Source: Polyangiaceae bacterium
GTDB taxonomy: Bacteria > Myxococcota_A > Polyangia > Polyangiales > Polyangiaceae
NCBI GenBank assembly: GCA_015075635.1
Contig: JABTUA010000001.1
Coordinates: 2,108,001 to 2,172,000, forward strand
Direction of reading: 5' to 3'
Length of the DNA stretch: 64,000 nucleotides
Position numbers and translations under genes: made by a program. The notes beneath the pieces were generated by a model. It did not search any database and was not told where the DNA came from. It was given only the letters and a program-made list of their open reading frames with translations. Below are positions 18,310-31,737 of this stretch, one piece after another. How positions within the stretch are numbered: position 1 is the first letter of the stretch; every line of letters starts with the position of its first letter.

Positions 18310-19197
18310 TCACAATATCAAATCCAGCAGGCGATCCAGCTCGTCCAGTGACGAGTACTTCACGCTGATCTCGCCCTTGCCGTCGCGATCTTTGACTTCG
18401 CACTTGGTGCCGAGCTTGCGCTCCAGGCGGAGCTCCAGGTCCCGGACCGCCGCGCTCTTGCTGCTCTTGCGCCCGCCCTTCGGGCCCTTGCCGGCGCTCT
18501 GCTTGGCGTTGCGCACCAGGGCTTCCGTCTGGCGCACGCTCAGGCGCCCGGCGATGACCTTGTCGGCCAGGGTCGCCAGGCTGAGCTCGTCGGGGGCGCC
18601 GAGCAGCGCCCGGGCGTGGCCCTCGGAGAGGTCGCCGGCGATCACCAGCTTGCGCACGCGCTCCGGCAGCTTGAGCAGGCGCAGCGCGTTGGCGATGGTC
18701 GAGCGGTCCTTGCCGATGCGCGAGGCCAGGCTCTCCTGCGTGTAGCCGAGGTCGCGCATCAGCCGGTCGAAGGCCTCGCTGAGCTCGATCGGGTTCAGGT
18801 CGGCGCGCTGGATGTTCTCGATCAGCGCCAGCTCGAACGCGTCCTTGTCGGACACGTCGCGCACCACCACCAGGACCTCGCGCAGGCCGGCCTTCTGCGC
18901 GGCCCGCCAGCGGCGCTCACCGGCGATGATCTCGAACTCGTCCACGCCGCGCCGGCGCACGACCAGGGGCTCGATGATGCCGTGCTCGCGGATGCTCTGC
19001 GCCAGCTCCTCCAGCGCCTGGTCGTCGATGTGGCTGCGGGGCTGTCCGCGCTGCGGCTTGATCTTCTCGACGGCGCAGGTGAAGACGTTGCCTTCGCCGT
19101 AGCTGCCGCCGCCGTGGGCGGGGGCGGGGGCCGGCGCGGGCTTCGCGGGGAAGAGCGCGTCGAGCCCACGGCCGAGCCCGCGCGGCGGCTTGCCCAT
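18310..19197 (-). CDS. parB: Chromosome partitioning protein ParB
   Basis: 295 residues from the ATG at 19195-19197. The opening KPPRGLGRGLDALF is typical of chromosomal ParB. The CTPase/ParB motif GERRWRAAQKAGL, ENIQRADLNPIE and the helix-turn-helix (YTQESLASRIGKDRSTIANA) follow, then a basic linker and a C-terminal dimerisation domain. ParB binds parS and loads as a CTP-dependent clamp, working with ParA to move origins. It lies 11 bases downstream of parA in the same operon. Confidence 0.95.
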   Translation of the reverse strand: MGKPPRGLGRGLDALFPAKPAPAPAPAHGGGSYGEGNVFTCAVEKIKPQRGQPRSHIDDQALEELAQSIREHGIIEPLVVRRRGVDEFEIIAGERRWRAAQKAGLREVLVVVRDVSDKDAFELALIENIQRADLNPIELSEAFDRLMRDLGYTQESLASRIGKDRSTIANALRLLKLPERVRKLVIAGDLSEGHARALLGAPDELSLATLADKVIAGRLSVRQTEALVRNAKQSAGKGPKGGRKSSKSAAVRDLELRLERKLGTKCEVKDRDGKGEISVKYSSLDELDRLLDLIL

Positions 19198-19208
19198 GCC
19201 CCCGCCCG

Positions 19209-19973
19209 TCACGAGTGCGCCTCGATCACTTCGCGAGCCAGGCTGAGGTATCCCTGCGCGCCTTTGCTCGACACGTCGTAGAGCAGCGCCGGCAGGCCGT
19301 GGCTGGGCGCCTCGGAGAGGCGCACGTTGCGCGGGATCACGGCGTCGAACACGCGGAAATGCCGGCGCACCTCGTCCGCAACCTGGTGCGCCAGCCGATT
19401 GCGCGGATCCCACATCGTCAGCACGATGCCCTCGACCGTGAGGTTGGGATTCAAGCTCGACTTCACGCGGTCGATGGTCGCCATCAGGTAGGTGATGCCC
19501 TCGAGCGCGTAGTACTCCGGCTGCAGCGGCACGATCACGCGATCGGCGGCGACCAACACGTTGAGCGTGAGCACGCCGAGCGACGGCGGCGAGTCGATGA
19601 CGACGTAGCGGTAGCGCTCGACCACGTCCTCGGCGAGCAGCCGGCGCAGGTGAGTGCCGCGCGCCTCGTCGAACAGCTCGTATTCGACGGCGGTGAGATC
19701 CTGCGTGCTCGGCGCCACGTCGAGGGTGCCGATCTTGGTGTGCTGGATGATGTCGCCGAGTGAGGCGTTGCCGACCAGCGCGTCGTAGATGGTGCGCTCC
19801 ACGGTGCCGGACCCGAATCCGACGCCGCTGGATGCGTTCGCCTGCGGGTCGAGATCGACCAAGAGGGTAGGGCGCTCCGCCGCCGCCAGGCTGGCAGCGA
19901 GGTTGACCGCCGTGGTCGTCTTGCCGACGCCCCCCTTCTGATTGGCGATCGCGATCACGTTTGGACGGGCCAT
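19209..19973 (-). CDS. parA: Chromosome partitioning ATPase ParA (Soj)
   Basis: 254 residues from the ATG at 19971-19973. The deviant Walker A motif KGGVGKTTTAVNLAA starts near residue 13, LLVDLDPQANASSG (Walker A') follows, and VIDSPPSLGVLTLN is Walker B. It is a nucleoid-bound ATPase that drives ParB-parS movement. No long N-terminal extension is present, as expected for chromosomal Soj. It is first in the operon and is read away from the small genes at 20120 and 20338. Confidence 0.95.
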   Translation of the reverse strand: MARPNVIAIANQKGGVGKTTTAVNLAASLAAAERPTLLVDLDPQANASSGVGFGSGTVERTIYDALVGNASLGDIIQHTKIGTLDVAPSTQDLTAVEYELFDEARGTHLRRLLAEDVVERYRYVVIDSPPSLGVLTLNVLVAADRVIVPLQPEYYALEGITYLMATIDRVKSSLNPNLTVEGIVLTMWDPRNRLAHQVADEVRRHFRVFDAVIPRNVRLSEAPSHGLPALLYDVSSKGAQGYLSLAREVIEAHS

Positions 19974-20119
19974 CTGGGTCGCGGTCCGTGCTTTACAGCG
20001 AAAGCCCGGCGCGGTCCCTGGCTTATCGAACTTCGGCGAAACCCCATCAGTTTTTTGGCGGTCACCCGGGCGTGTCGTACTGTGTGCGCAGATGTAGGTG
20101 TAAGTGGGTTGACGTAAGT

Positions 20120-20299
20120 ATGAACGCCTCCGCCAGTGCCCGACATTCCTTTCGCCGCCGCCTCCGCGCGGCGCTGACCGAGGTCGAGCAAGGCGAGGCA
20201 GCGCGGGAGCGACTGCTCGCCACGCGGTTCTTCGCGAACGTCGAGCCCGGGCCTGGCCGGGTGCTCCTCCTGCTTCCCAAGTCTCGCGCTCGCGACTGA
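20120..20299 (+). CDS. Small basic hypothetical protein
   Basis: 59 residues from the ATG at 20120. Codons mostly end in G or C as in neighbouring genes, and the protein is Arg-rich with a hydrophobic end (RVLLLLPKSRARD). It is not recognised. It lies 38 bases upstream of another small gene and divergent from parA. The upstream DNA has two similar short stretches (TGTAAGTGGG and ACGTAAGTA). Confidence 0.45.
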   Translation: MNASASARHSFRRRLRAALTEVEQGEAARERLLATRFFANVEPGPGRVLLLLPKSRARD

Positions 20300-20337
20300 G
20301 CGCGGCCGCCACCCCCCGACCGAGGAGACCCGAACCG

Positions 20338-20529
20338 ATGTCCACGCCCCGCGCTTACCGTAGCTTCGCTGACTTCCAGCGTGAGGAGATCCGCCCTGGC
20401 ATGCGTGCTGGGTGGACCCTCGACGAGCTGGAGGAGCCCGCCCTCGGGGCGGAGCTCGACTTCGACGCCGATCCCTTCGAGGCCATGCTCGATGCCGCCG
20501 AAGAAGAGGACGAGGACGACGACGACTGA
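20338..20529 (+). CDS. Small acidic protein
   Basis: 63 residues. GAGGAG sits at ribosome-site distance before the ATG. The N-terminus has YRSFADFQREEIRPGMRAGW and LDELEEPALG, and the C-terminus is a run of Glu and Asp. The pattern resembles short conserved proteins seen in myxobacterial genomes, but no function is known. A strong intrinsic terminator follows 72 bases after the stop. Confidence 0.65.
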   Translation: MSTPRAYRSFADFQREEIRPGMRAGWTLDELEEPALGAELDFDADPFEAMLDAAEEEDEDDDD

Positions 20530-20601
20530 CTTGGCTTCGGATTGGCTGGGGTCGGCCCGAGCGTCGCCCCCAGTCGGTCCGGGTTCCCTCCCGGAGCCCT
20601 G

Positions 20602-20640
20602 GAGCCCCCGCGGACCTGCCTCCCGCGGGGGCTCTCTTTT
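20602..20640 (+). terminator. Rho-independent terminator
   Basis: A perfect 12-base stem (GAGCCCCCGCGG at 20602-20613 with 20623-20634) and a 9-base loop are followed by TCTTTTG. It ends the transcript of the small genes at 20120-20529. The rest of the gene-free stretch 20530-20868 shows a GC-rich inverted repeat (CCCGGG blocks at about 20778-20808) in the trigger-factor leader and nothing else clear. Confidence 0.85.
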
Positions 20641-20868
20641 GTATTTCTCGCCCGGACATTCGCCGCGCCCCGCGACTCCGGCCACCGGTCGAAACAGCTG
20701 TCGCCCGGCCTCGCCGGGTTCTCGGGCGCCTCGCCTCTGTGGACGATCGTGATCTGACCTTGCCAAGACCCACGGAGCCCGGGCGGGCGGGCCCTCCGGG
20801 CCCGGGTTCGCCGAGCGGCCTCGCGGCGCTTGACCCGAAAGCCGGCGCGTGGAATTGAGGCCCCTCCC

Positions 20869-22158
20869 ATGCAGGTCCAGGTCAACAAGCTGAGCCCCGT
20901 GCTGATCGAGTTCGACGTCCAGGTCGCTGCCGACCGCGTGAGCAGCGAGATGGAGAAGGCCTACACCGCCGTCTCCAAGAGCGCGCGCATCCGCGGCTTC
21001 CGCCCTGGCAAGGCACCCCGGGGCATCCTCCGAAACATGTTCGGCGCGCGCATCGCGGCGGACGTGGCCCAGCGCCTGGTGGACGAGACCTTCCCGCAGG
21101 CGGTCAGCAAGGAGAACGTGCAGCCGGTCAGCTCGCCGGCCATCGAGCCGCAGAAGGTCGAAGAGAACAAGCCGTTCTCCTACAAGGCGCGCTTCGAGAT
21201 CGTCCCGTTCATCGAGAGCGTCAAGTACGACGGCCTCGAGGCCAAGCGCCCGAAGATCGAGGTCAAGGACGAGCAGATCGCCGAAGAGCTCGAGCGGCTG
21301 CGTCGCGAGCACTCGACGCTCGAGCCGCCCAAGACCGAACGCGGCGCCGCCAAGGGTGACCAGGTCACCATCGACTTCAGCATCGAGGTGGACGGCAAGG
21401 TGATCGAGGACGCGGGCGCCACCGACTTCCCCTCCGAGCTCGGCGCCGGGGTCCTGCTCGGGCCCATCGACGAGGCCCTTACCGGCAAGAAGGTCGGCGA
21501 CGCCGCCGAGGCCAGCGTCGAGATGCCCGCCCAGCATCCGCACCCGAAGCTGAAGGGCAAGACGGCGGTGTTCAAGCTCACGCTCAAGGAGCTGAAGGAG
21601 CGCGTGCTCCCCGCCCTGGACGACGAGTTCGCCAAGGATCTGGGCGAGTTCGACACGCTCGCCGACTTGAAGAAGGACATCACGACCCGCATCGAGAAGC
21701 AGCTCAAGGAGAACGCGGACAACGCGGTCGCCGAGCAGCTGGTGGTGGAGCTGGTCAAGGCGAACCCCATCCCGCTGCCGCCCTCGCTGGTCGAACGCCA
21801 GATGCAGCTCACGCAGCAGGAGATCATGTCCCAGGCCCGCCGCCAGGGTCAGAGCGTGTCCGGTCTAGGGGACGAGCTGCGGCAGAAGATCCAGGCGGAC
21901 AGCGAGGTGAAGGTCCGCGCCGGGCTCCTGATGGCGGAGATCGCCAAGAAGGAGAGCATCAAGATCGGCGACGCCGAGATCGAGGAGGGCCTGGCCGAGC
22001 TGGCGGAGCAGAGCGGGAAGAACGTGGCCAAGCTGCGGGCCGAATACCGCGATCCGAAGAAGCGCGAGATGCTGATTGGGATGATTCTGGAGAACAAGGT
22101 ACTCGACATCATCGAGGCGAAGGCCAAGATCGAGGACGAGCCAGGGAAGTCCCCCTAG
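20869..22158 (+). CDS. tig: Trigger factor
   Basis: 429 residues from the ATG at 20869, the usual length; an upstream in-frame start at 20830 adds 13 atypical residues. The ribosome-binding signature FRPGKAPRG (about residue 44) is followed by the FKBP-type PPIase domain ([20 protein letters not shown] near 163) and the helical chaperone arms. It is a ribosome-bound folding chaperone. It heads the conserved tig-clpP-clpX-lon order. Confidence 0.95.
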   Translation: MQVQVNKLSPVLIEFDVQVAADRVSSEMEKAYTAVSKSARIRGFRPGKAPRGILRNMFGARIAADVAQRLVDETFPQAVSKENVQPVSSPAIEPQKVEENKPFSYKARFEIVPFIESVKYDGLEAKRPKIEVKDEQIAEELERLRREHSTLEPPKTERGAAKGDQVTIDFSIEVDGKVIEDAGATDFPSELGAGVLLGPIDEALTGKKVGDAAEASVEMPAQHPHPKLKGKTAVFKLTLKELKERVLPALDDEFAKDLGEFDTLADLKKDITTRIEKQLKENADNAVAEQLVVELVKANPIPLPPSLVERQMQLTQQEIMSQARRQGQSVSGLGDELRQKIQADSEVKVRAGLLMAEIAKKESIKIGDAEIEEGLAELAEQSGKNVAKLRAEYRDPKKREMLIGMILENKVLDIIEAKAKIEDEPGKSP

Positions 22159-22184
22159 GGGCGCGAGAGCCGAGAGGAAGCCAC

Positions 22185-22841
22185 ATGACCCAGCGACCCG
22201 AAACCCGCCGCCAGGCCATGGCGGTCCTGGAAAACCCCGCCACGGCCAGCATCATCTACCCCCACGTGGTCGAGACCACGCACCGCGGCGAGCGGACCTG
22301 GGACATCTTCAGCCGCCTGCTCAAGGACCGCATCGTGTTCCTGGGCAGTCAGGTGGACGACGACGTCGCCAACATCATCATCGCCCAATTTCTCTTTCTG
22401 GAGAGCGAAGATCCGGACAAGGACATCCAGCTCTACGTGAACTCGCCCGGGGGCGTGGTCACCGCCGGCTTGGCCATTTACGACACCATGCAGTACGTCC
22501 GTTGTCCGGTCAGCACCATCTGCATCGGCCAGGCGGCGAGCATGGGCGCGCTGCTCCTGTGCGCCGGGCAGAAAGGCCGGCGTTACGCGCTGCCGCACTC
22601 CCGCATCATGATTCACCAGCCCCTCGGCGGCGCTCGGGGTCAGGCCACCGACATCGAGATCCAGGCCCGCGAGATCCGCCACGCCAAGGACGTCATCACG
22701 GACATCCTGGTGCGCGCGACCGGGCGTGCCCGCGAAGAAATTGCCAAGGACATCGAGCGCGATTTCTACATGGGCCCGGCACAAGCCAAGGAATACGGGC
22801 TGATCGACGAGATCTTCGAGCCCAAGAAGAAGGGCGACTGA
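22185..22841 (+). CDS. clpP: ATP-dependent Clp protease proteolytic subunit
   Basis: 218 residues. The catalytic Ser is in [11 protein letters not shown] and His in MIHQPLGG, with Asp expected in the conserved DIEIQAREI region. The N-terminal extension of about 20 residues fits the processed ClpP propeptide. It forms the barrel protease fed by ClpX. The gene is 26 bases after tig. Confidence 0.95.
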   Translation: MTQRPETRRQAMAVLENPATASIIYPHVVETTHRGERTWDIFSRLLKDRIVFLGSQVDDDVANIIIAQFLFLESEDPDKDIQLYVNSPGGVVTAGLAIYDTMQYVRCPVSTICIGQAASMGALLLCAGQKGRRYALPHSRIMIHQPLGGARGQATDIEIQAREIRHAKDVITDILVRATGRAREEIAKDIERDFYMGPAQAKEYGLIDEIFEPKKKGD

Positions 22842-22853
22842 GCTCACCGTTAC

Positions 22854-22882
22854 TTGCGGGGTCGGGGGGCTCGGCCTACAAT
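22854..22882 (+). promoter_or_regulatory. Promoter of clpX, TTGCGG-N17-TACAAT
   Basis: -35 TTGCGG (22854-22859) and -10 TACAAT (22877-22882) are separated by 17 bases, in the gap between clpP and clpX. This suggests clpX has its own sigma-70-type promoter in addition to read-through from clpP. Confidence 0.55.
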
Positions 22883-22919
22883 TCCCGCGAAATTCTAGAG
22901 ATTTCCGTCAGGGTAAAAA

Positions 22920-24182
<1,263 letters not shown>

Positions 24183-24260
24183 GCGTCACCCGGGGTTTGC
24201 CGCGGAGCCGGTCCAAGAGTGGGCGCACGGCCCGCGTCAGAGCCCGCCCGAGCAAACCGA

Positions 24261-26759
<2,499 letters not shown>

Positions 26760-27159
26760 CCCGCGGCGGCGTCCCGGAGATTTTGCGCCACGAACGCCAC
26801 GAACGCCACGAACGCCACGAAGAGAATTTCAATTTCTCAGAGCACTTGTGGCGGCGCTCCCGAGCCGGAGGCCGAGAAGATGGGTCGCGGCGGCTTCGTC
26901 AGGTGTCACCCATGTGCCCGGTCTGCTCCTCTGCCCCCTGAAGTTCTCTTCCCTCGTGGCGTCGTGGCGTCGTTGCGTCGTGGCGCAACCGCTGCTCGTC
27001 CGGCGCGCCCTCCGGATGAGCGGAACCTCCGCGGGCCACGCCGACGCGGTCAGGTCTGCCCCCTGAAAATTTCTCCTCCGTCGTGGTGTCCCTCTTCAGG
27101 GACTTCCAAGGGTCGTCGTGGCGTTCGTGGCGTCGTGGCGCAATTTCCGGCTCTGGGAC
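26760..27159. repeat. Gene-free spacer with three CGCCACGAA-family arrays
   Basis: This 400-bp gap holds arrays at 26783-26821 (TTGCGCCACGAACGCCACG, continuing in 9-base units), 26953-26989 and 27113-27147. The last two are in inverted orientation relative to the first, so outer copies form an inverted pair about 330 bp apart. Two related stretches containing CTGCCCCCTGAA (26931 and 27057) precede the second and third arrays. No plausible gene or intrinsic terminator is seen. Each outer array begins within about 25 bases of the stop codon of lon or of the S9 peptidase gene. Confidence 0.7.
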
Positions 27160-29235
27160 TCACTTCTTGCCGAGGGCTTCGGCGAGGCCCAACACGTGCT
27201 CCGCGCCGTGCGGCACCTGGATGCTGGAGCCCTTGAAGGAAGTGCCCAGCGGCTCCGCGTGACCTTTCAGGCAACCGGCCAGGAACACCTCCGCGACGGC
27301 GTTGAAGCTCGTGCGGTTCTCCGGGCGCGCGAAGCCGTGGCCCTCGTCCGGGTAGAGCACATAGGTGACCGGGATCTTCTTGGCGCGCATGGCGCTCACG
27401 ATTTGATCCGACTCTGCCTGTTTCACCCGAGGGTCGTTGGCGCCCTGGCCGATGAGCAGCGGGCGCTCGATCTTGCCGACGTGCGTCAGCGGCGAGCGCT
27501 CGGTCAGGAGCTTCTTGCCCGCCTCGGTCCGCATGTCGCCGACGCGGGTCAGGAACTCCTCCTTGAAGGACTCCCAGTAGGGTGGGATCGACTCGAACAG
27601 CGTGTTCAGGTTGGACGGGCCGACGATGTCCACGCCGCAGGCGAAGGTCTTGGGCGTGAAGGTCAGCCCCACCAGCGTGGCGTAGCCGCCGTAGCTGCCG
27701 CCCATGATGGCGACCTGATCGCGCGTGGTGACGCCGCGATCGACGGACCAGGCGACCGCGTCGATCAGATCGAGGTGCATCTTGCCCGCCCACTCCAGGT
27801 TCGAGGCGTTGACGAAGGCCTTGCCGAAGCCGGTCGAGCCCCGATAGTTGACGCTGAGCACGGCGTAACCGCGGTCGGCGAGCCACTGGTGGTAGGGGTG
27901 GTAGCCCCAGCGGTCGCGGGCCCAAGGTCCGCCGTGCACGAACAGGACGAGCGGGCTCGGCGCGTCGGCGCGCTCGCCGGCGCCGAGGCTCCGGCCTCGC
28001 GGAAGGGTCAGGTAGCTCGGTAGCCCGAGCCCGTCTCGCGCCGGGATCAGCACCGGGTGCATCTTGGCGAGCGCGTGTTTGTCGAGCTCCGGGCGCTCGC
28101 TCATCAGGAGCTTGGCGCGCTTCTCCTTGCGGTCCCACAGGTAGAAGCGCGCGGCGGCGGTGTCGAGCGTGTAGGCGACGACCCAGCGCTGGTCGTCCAG
28201 CGACTGGCTGACCACCTGGAAGTCGCCGTCGGCGACCTGCCGGAGCGCGTCGAAATCGGGCTGAATGGCCGGGTCGATGACCTGCCAGTCGCGGCGCAGG
28301 TGTTCGCTGGCGGCGGCCCGCGGCACGCGCGTCGCCGGATGGCTGAAGACCTCCACGACGTCGGCGGTGTCGCGTTGCGCGAGGACCTTCGCGTCCTTCT
28401 TCCCCAGGCTCACCCGCTCGAGCACGCTCTTGTCGCGGCCGAGGCTGCTGGTCCAGTAGAGCTCCTTGCCGCTCGCGTCGAGGCCGATGACGTTCGTGTT
28501 GCGCGTGTCCTCGAACGGAATGCTCTTCCAGGGCTCCCACTTCGCGCCTTTCCGCTCGAGCAAGGAGTAGCCGCCACCCTTCACGCTCTCGAGGGCGAAG
28601 CGCAGCCGGAGCTCGTCGTCCGCCACGTAGCTCGCCTTGCCCTCGTTCTTCTCGACCAGGGTCAGCTTGCCAGTGGTCAGATCCACGCGATGGACGTCGT
28701 GCCACTTCTTGTCGCGGTCGTTGATGCCGACCAAGAGCTCCTTGGGCTTCTTGGGGCTGCCCTGGACGATGCGGGCTTGCACGCCTTTCATCGGCGTCAG
28801 ATCCAGCGCCTTGTTCGTGCCGAGGTCCACGCTGAAGACGTGCCAATTCTCGTCGCCGCCTTCGTCCTGCGCGTAGAGCACGTGGCTGTTCGTGAAGGCC
28901 CAGGTGTGGACGCGAATACCGCGCTTCTTGTCGCTCGTGACCGGCTTGGCACGGGTGAGGTCGTCGATGGGCGCGACCCACACGTTGAGCACGCCGTCCA
29001 CCGGCGCGAGCCAGGAGAGCTGCTTTCCGTCCGGGGAGATTCGCGGCGAGGCGCGCTCGGGGTTGCCGAAGAAGACGTCTCGCGGAATGAGCTTCGGCGC
29101 GGGTGCCACGCTCTCGGGCGGGGTGGCGCTCGGCGTCGAGCTCGGAGCCGGCGACGGCGCCGAGCCCACGGCGGGCGGCGAGCCGCACGCGGCGGCGAGC
29201 AGGAACACGAAGCCGAACAGGGGGCGGCGCGACAT
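27160..29235 (-). CDS. S9-family serine peptidase, lipoprotein
   Basis: 691 residues. The N-terminus has a lipoprotein signal ending in LLAAAC. A beta-propeller region (about 60-420, with repeats such as [16 protein letters not shown]) precedes an alpha/beta-hydrolase domain. The catalytic Ser is in GGSYGG near 513, Asp in GANDPRV near 600 and His in DEGHGF near 633. This is the acylaminoacyl/dipeptidyl peptidase arrangement, acting on short peptides outside the inner membrane. The gene is convergent with lon. Confidence 0.85.
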   Translation of the reverse strand: MSRRPLFGFVFLLAAACGSPPAVGSAPSPAPSSTPSATPPESVAPAPKLIPRDVFFGNPERASPRISPDGKQLSWLAPVDGVLNVWVAPIDDLTRAKPVTSDKKRGIRVHTWAFTNSHVLYAQDEGGDENWHVFSVDLGTNKALDLTPMKGVQARIVQGSPKKPKELLVGINDRDKKWHDVHRVDLTTGKLTLVEKNEGKASYVADDELRLRFALESVKGGGYSLLERKGAKWEPWKSIPFEDTRNTNVIGLDASGKELYWTSSLGRDKSVLERVSLGKKDAKVLAQRDTADVVEVFSHPATRVPRAAASEHLRRDWQVIDPAIQPDFDALRQVADGDFQVVSQSLDDQRWVVAYTLDTAAARFYLWDRKEKRAKLLMSERPELDKHALAKMHPVLIPARDGLGLPSYLTLPRGRSLGAGERADAPSPLVLFVHGGPWARDRWGYHPYHQWLADRGYAVLSVNYRGSTGFGKAFVNASNLEWAGKMHLDLIDAVAWSVDRGVTTRDQVAIMGGSYGGYATLVGLTFTPKTFACGVDIVGPSNLNTLFESIPPYWESFKEEFLTRVGDMRTEAGKKLLTERSPLTHVGKIERPLLIGQGANDPRVKQAESDQIVSAMRAKKIPVTYVLYPDEGHGFARPENRTSFNAVAEVFLAGCLKGHAEPLGTSFKGSSIQVPHGAEHVLGLAEALGKK

Positions 29236-29318
29236 GGGCCCGGACGATGCGACGGTCCGCTCGGCGTGTCGAGGCCGCCGGGCGCGATCCGTGGTAGGAA
29301 GGAGCGCAGGAGGTCGCG

Positions 29319-30053
29319 ATGCGGGCAGCGCAGCTCTTGGCTTGGTGTGTGGTGGGAACGCTCTCGGTCGGCGCGTGCGGTGGCAAGACCGAGGGCGGGG
29401 GCAGCGGCGGCAGCGGCGCGCAGGCTGGTAGCGGTGGCGGAGCTGGTACGGCGGGCAGCGGAGCGGTCGCCGGCTCGGGCGCGTTCGGCGGTGCCGGCGG
29501 CGCCATGGGCGGCATGGGGGGCATGGGGGCCATGGGCGGCATGGGGGCCATGGGCGGCATGGCGGCCACGGGTGGCATGGGCGCCATGGGCGGTGGTGGA
29601 GGAGGCTCGCTCGACGCCAAGGCGGAGAAGGTCTGCGCAGTGATAAACCAGCTGCCGTGCGCCCTGCCGAGCTGCAAGAAGGAGCTCAGCGAGGCCATCG
29701 ACTACGCCCAGTCCATGGGCTGCACCGACGAGCTCGGCATGCTCTTCGACTGCGCGCTCAAGTACCCGATGGGCTGCGCGGGCGGTGAGCCTTCGCTCCC
29801 GCCGGCGTGCGACAAGTACTCGGACGCGTTCCAGGCGTGCATCGGCGTGAATCCCGGCTGCCAGGGCTGGGGCTCGAGCGACGGCAGCTGCGGCATGAGC
29901 TGCGGCTACTTCGATGTGACGTGCAAGCCGTTCCCCGGGGGCGGGCTGCAGTGCTACTGCGAATCGGGCCCGAGCTCCGGCAAGGTCTTCAACCTACAGG
30001 GCAGCTGCAACTCGCCCGGCTTCGAAGACGCCATCAACAACGTCTGCGGCTGA
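29319..30053 (+). CDS. Gly/Met-rich, Cys-rich lipoprotein
   Basis: 244 residues. The signal peptide ends in the lipobox TLSVGAC. A linker of Gly-Gly-Met-Gly and Gly-Ala-Met units spans about residues 25-100. A C-terminal domain with about 14 Cys residues follows (for example CALPSCKKELSEAIDYA and DVTCKPFPGG). It is probably surface-exposed through the flexible linker. The family is unknown. It is convergent with the DUF4114 gene. Confidence 0.65.
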   Translation: MRAAQLLAWCVVGTLSVGACGGKTEGGGSGGSGAQAGSGGGAGTAGSGAVAGSGAFGGAGGAMGGMGGMGAMGGMGAMGGMAATGGMGAMGGGGGGSLDAKAEKVCAVINQLPCALPSCKKELSEAIDYAQSMGCTDELGMLFDCALKYPMGCAGGEPSLPPACDKYSDAFQACIGVNPGCQGWGSSDGSCGMSCGYFDVTCKPFPGGGLQCYCESGPSSGKVFNLQGSCNSPGFEDAINNVCG

Positions 30054-30060
30054 CCCAGCC

Positions 30061-31671
30061 TCAGCGACGGCGCCGCAGGCGACTGGCGAGGAGCCCGAGC
30101 AGCGCCAGCGCGCCGAGCGCGGCGCCGCGGTCGCGTCCTGCGGCGCGGCACCCGCAGCCGCCGTCGTCCTCCGCGGGCGTCGTGCCGGGCAGGTTGCCGG
30201 TGCCGCCGAACGCACCGCCGTCCTTGGCTCCGCTGCCGCCGCTGGCCGCGCTGCCGCCGCCGGAGCCGCCGAAGACGATGCCGCCGTCGCCGCTCGAGCC
30301 GCCGCTGCCGCCGGCGCCGGCGTCCGCGTCCACCACGCACTGCCCAGCGGAGCAGAGCTGGCCCTTCGGGCAGACCGCGCCCTGGCAGTCGTCCACGCAG
30401 GCGCCGGCCACGCAGTGCGTTCCGGCGGCGCAGCTGGCGCCATTGCAGCCCGGATCCTCGCACTTGCCCGTGGCGGTCGTACACTGCTTGCCCGTGGGGC
30501 AGCCGTCGCAGCCGCAGTTGACCTTGCACACACCCTCCACGCACACGAAGTCGGCGTCGCACTTCACGCTCGCGCAAGGGTCGGAGCACACGCCTTCGAC
30601 GCACTTCTGCCCGAAGGGACACACGACGCCGTCACAGGCGCCCTGGCACTTGCCTGCCACGCACACCTCACCGGCGTTGCAGCTGACGGTCTCGCAGGCC
30701 GGGTCGATGCACACGCCGTCCTTGCACTTGAGCCCGCCGAGGCACTGAAACTCGGTGGTGCCGCACTTCGGCACGCAGCTGCCCTTGTAGCAAATCTGGC
30801 TGGGCGGACACAGATCGCCGTCGTCGGTCTGGCCGTTGCAGTCGTCGTCGAGGGCATTGCAGCTCTCGGTGGTCGGCTGCCACGTCTGCACGCAGGTGAG
30901 CTGCCCGTTCTGGCACTGCATCAGCCCACTGGCGCATTTGCCCTGCTGGCCGCTCACGGTGCAGGGATCGCCGCCGCCGGAGCACTGGATGCCGTCCACG
31001 CGCGTGAGCAGGTCGTCGAAGTCGTTGTCGCCGCCGCTCAGCAGATCTTCCCAGGCGAAGTAGAAGGAGTTCGGGTGCGTGACGCTGTTGTAGGTGATGA
31101 GGTGAACCCAGCTGTTCGGCCCCGTGTTGTCGGGGTTGTACTTGCGCTCCGAGTAGTAGATGTGGCCCACGGTGCCGGCGACGGGACCGCCCGTCGCGGC
31201 GAACTGCGGGCAGTTGCCGCTCGTGCCCTCGGGGGTGGCCATGAAGAAGCCGATCTCGCCGCCCTGGTAGTACGGGCTACTCTTGATGCTCAGCACCTTG
31301 ACGGTGCCCGGTCCGTCGGTGCACTCGAGGAACGAGTGCAGATCGGAGGCCGGCGGCTTCTGCCCGGCGACGACGTTGTACCAGCCGAAGGTGTTCAGGT
31401 AGCCCGCGCCGCGCGCGATGACCTTGAAGGTCAGGCCGCAGATCGGCGTGTAGGTCTCCGGGGTGACCGCCGCGGCGGACAGGGCGTTGATGGTCGAGCC
31501 GCCCTCTTCGGCGTTCAGGCACACCTGGACGTTCTTGTCGCTGCAGGTGGTGACGCTGCCGTCGATGACCGGGATGGTGGTGTTGTCCGGCTGCTGCAAG
31601 GCGGCGGCGCTCGAGGCGAGGGTCGAGAAGAAGAGCCCGAAGACGAGACCCGAAGCGCGGCGGCGGACCAT
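30061..31671 (-). CDS. DUF4114-like, Cys-repeat surface protein with MYXO-CTERM tail
   Basis: 536 residues from the ATG at 31669-31671. A signal peptide (to about SSAAA) precedes a domain of about 240 residues. It ends in WEDLLSGGDNDFDDLLTRVD, the hallmark of DUF4114 calcium-binding-like modules. A chain of EGF-like short Cys repeats follows (ACETVSCNAGEVCVAGKC type), including a NALDDDCNGQTDDGD metal-binding motif. The C-terminus has a Gly/Ser-rich spacer, GCGCRAAGRDRG, a hydrophobic helix and an Arg run, a textbook MYXO-CTERM. It is expected to be sorted to the cell surface, possibly as an adhesin. Confidence 0.78.
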   Translation of the reverse strand: MVRRRASGLVFGLFFSTLASSAAALQQPDNTTIPVIDGSVTTCSDKNVQVCLNAEEGGSTINALSAAAVTPETYTPICGLTFKVIARGAGYLNTFGWYNVVAGQKPPASDLHSFLECTDGPGTVKVLSIKSSPYYQGGEIGFFMATPEGTSGNCPQFAATGGPVAGTVGHIYYSERKYNPDNTGPNSWVHLITYNSVTHPNSFYFAWEDLLSGGDNDFDDLLTRVDGIQCSGGGDPCTVSGQQGKCASGLMQCQNGQLTCVQTWQPTTESCNALDDDCNGQTDDGDLCPPSQICYKGSCVPKCGTTEFQCLGGLKCKDGVCIDPACETVSCNAGEVCVAGKCQGACDGVVCPFGQKCVEGVCSDPCASVKCDADFVCVEGVCKVNCGCDGCPTGKQCTTATGKCEDPGCNGASCAAGTHCVAGACVDDCQGAVCPKGQLCSAGQCVVDADAGAGGSGGSSGDGGIVFGGSGGGSAASGGSGAKDGGAFGGTGNLPGTTPAEDDGGCGCRAAGRDRGAALGALALLGLLASRLRRRR

Positions 31672-31737
31672 GGGCAAATGATGAAGGCAGGATGGGACGG
31701 GCTCAAGGACAATGCTTGCTAGGATGCTCGGACCTGC

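Noticed and set aside
17700..20400. Perfect parS site near parAB
   Set aside because: I looked for TGTTTCACGTGAAACA and close forms around parAB and saw none; the only near match in the window is at 45634.
26760..27236. Plus-strand frames between lon and the S9 peptidase
   Set aside because: They consist of the repeat arrays and Arg/Pro-rich sequence, with no ribosome site.
28057..29643. Long plus-strand frames opposite the S9 peptidase
   Set aside because: They are mirror frames of a gene with clear domains and catalytic residues, and lack start signals and recognisable motifs.
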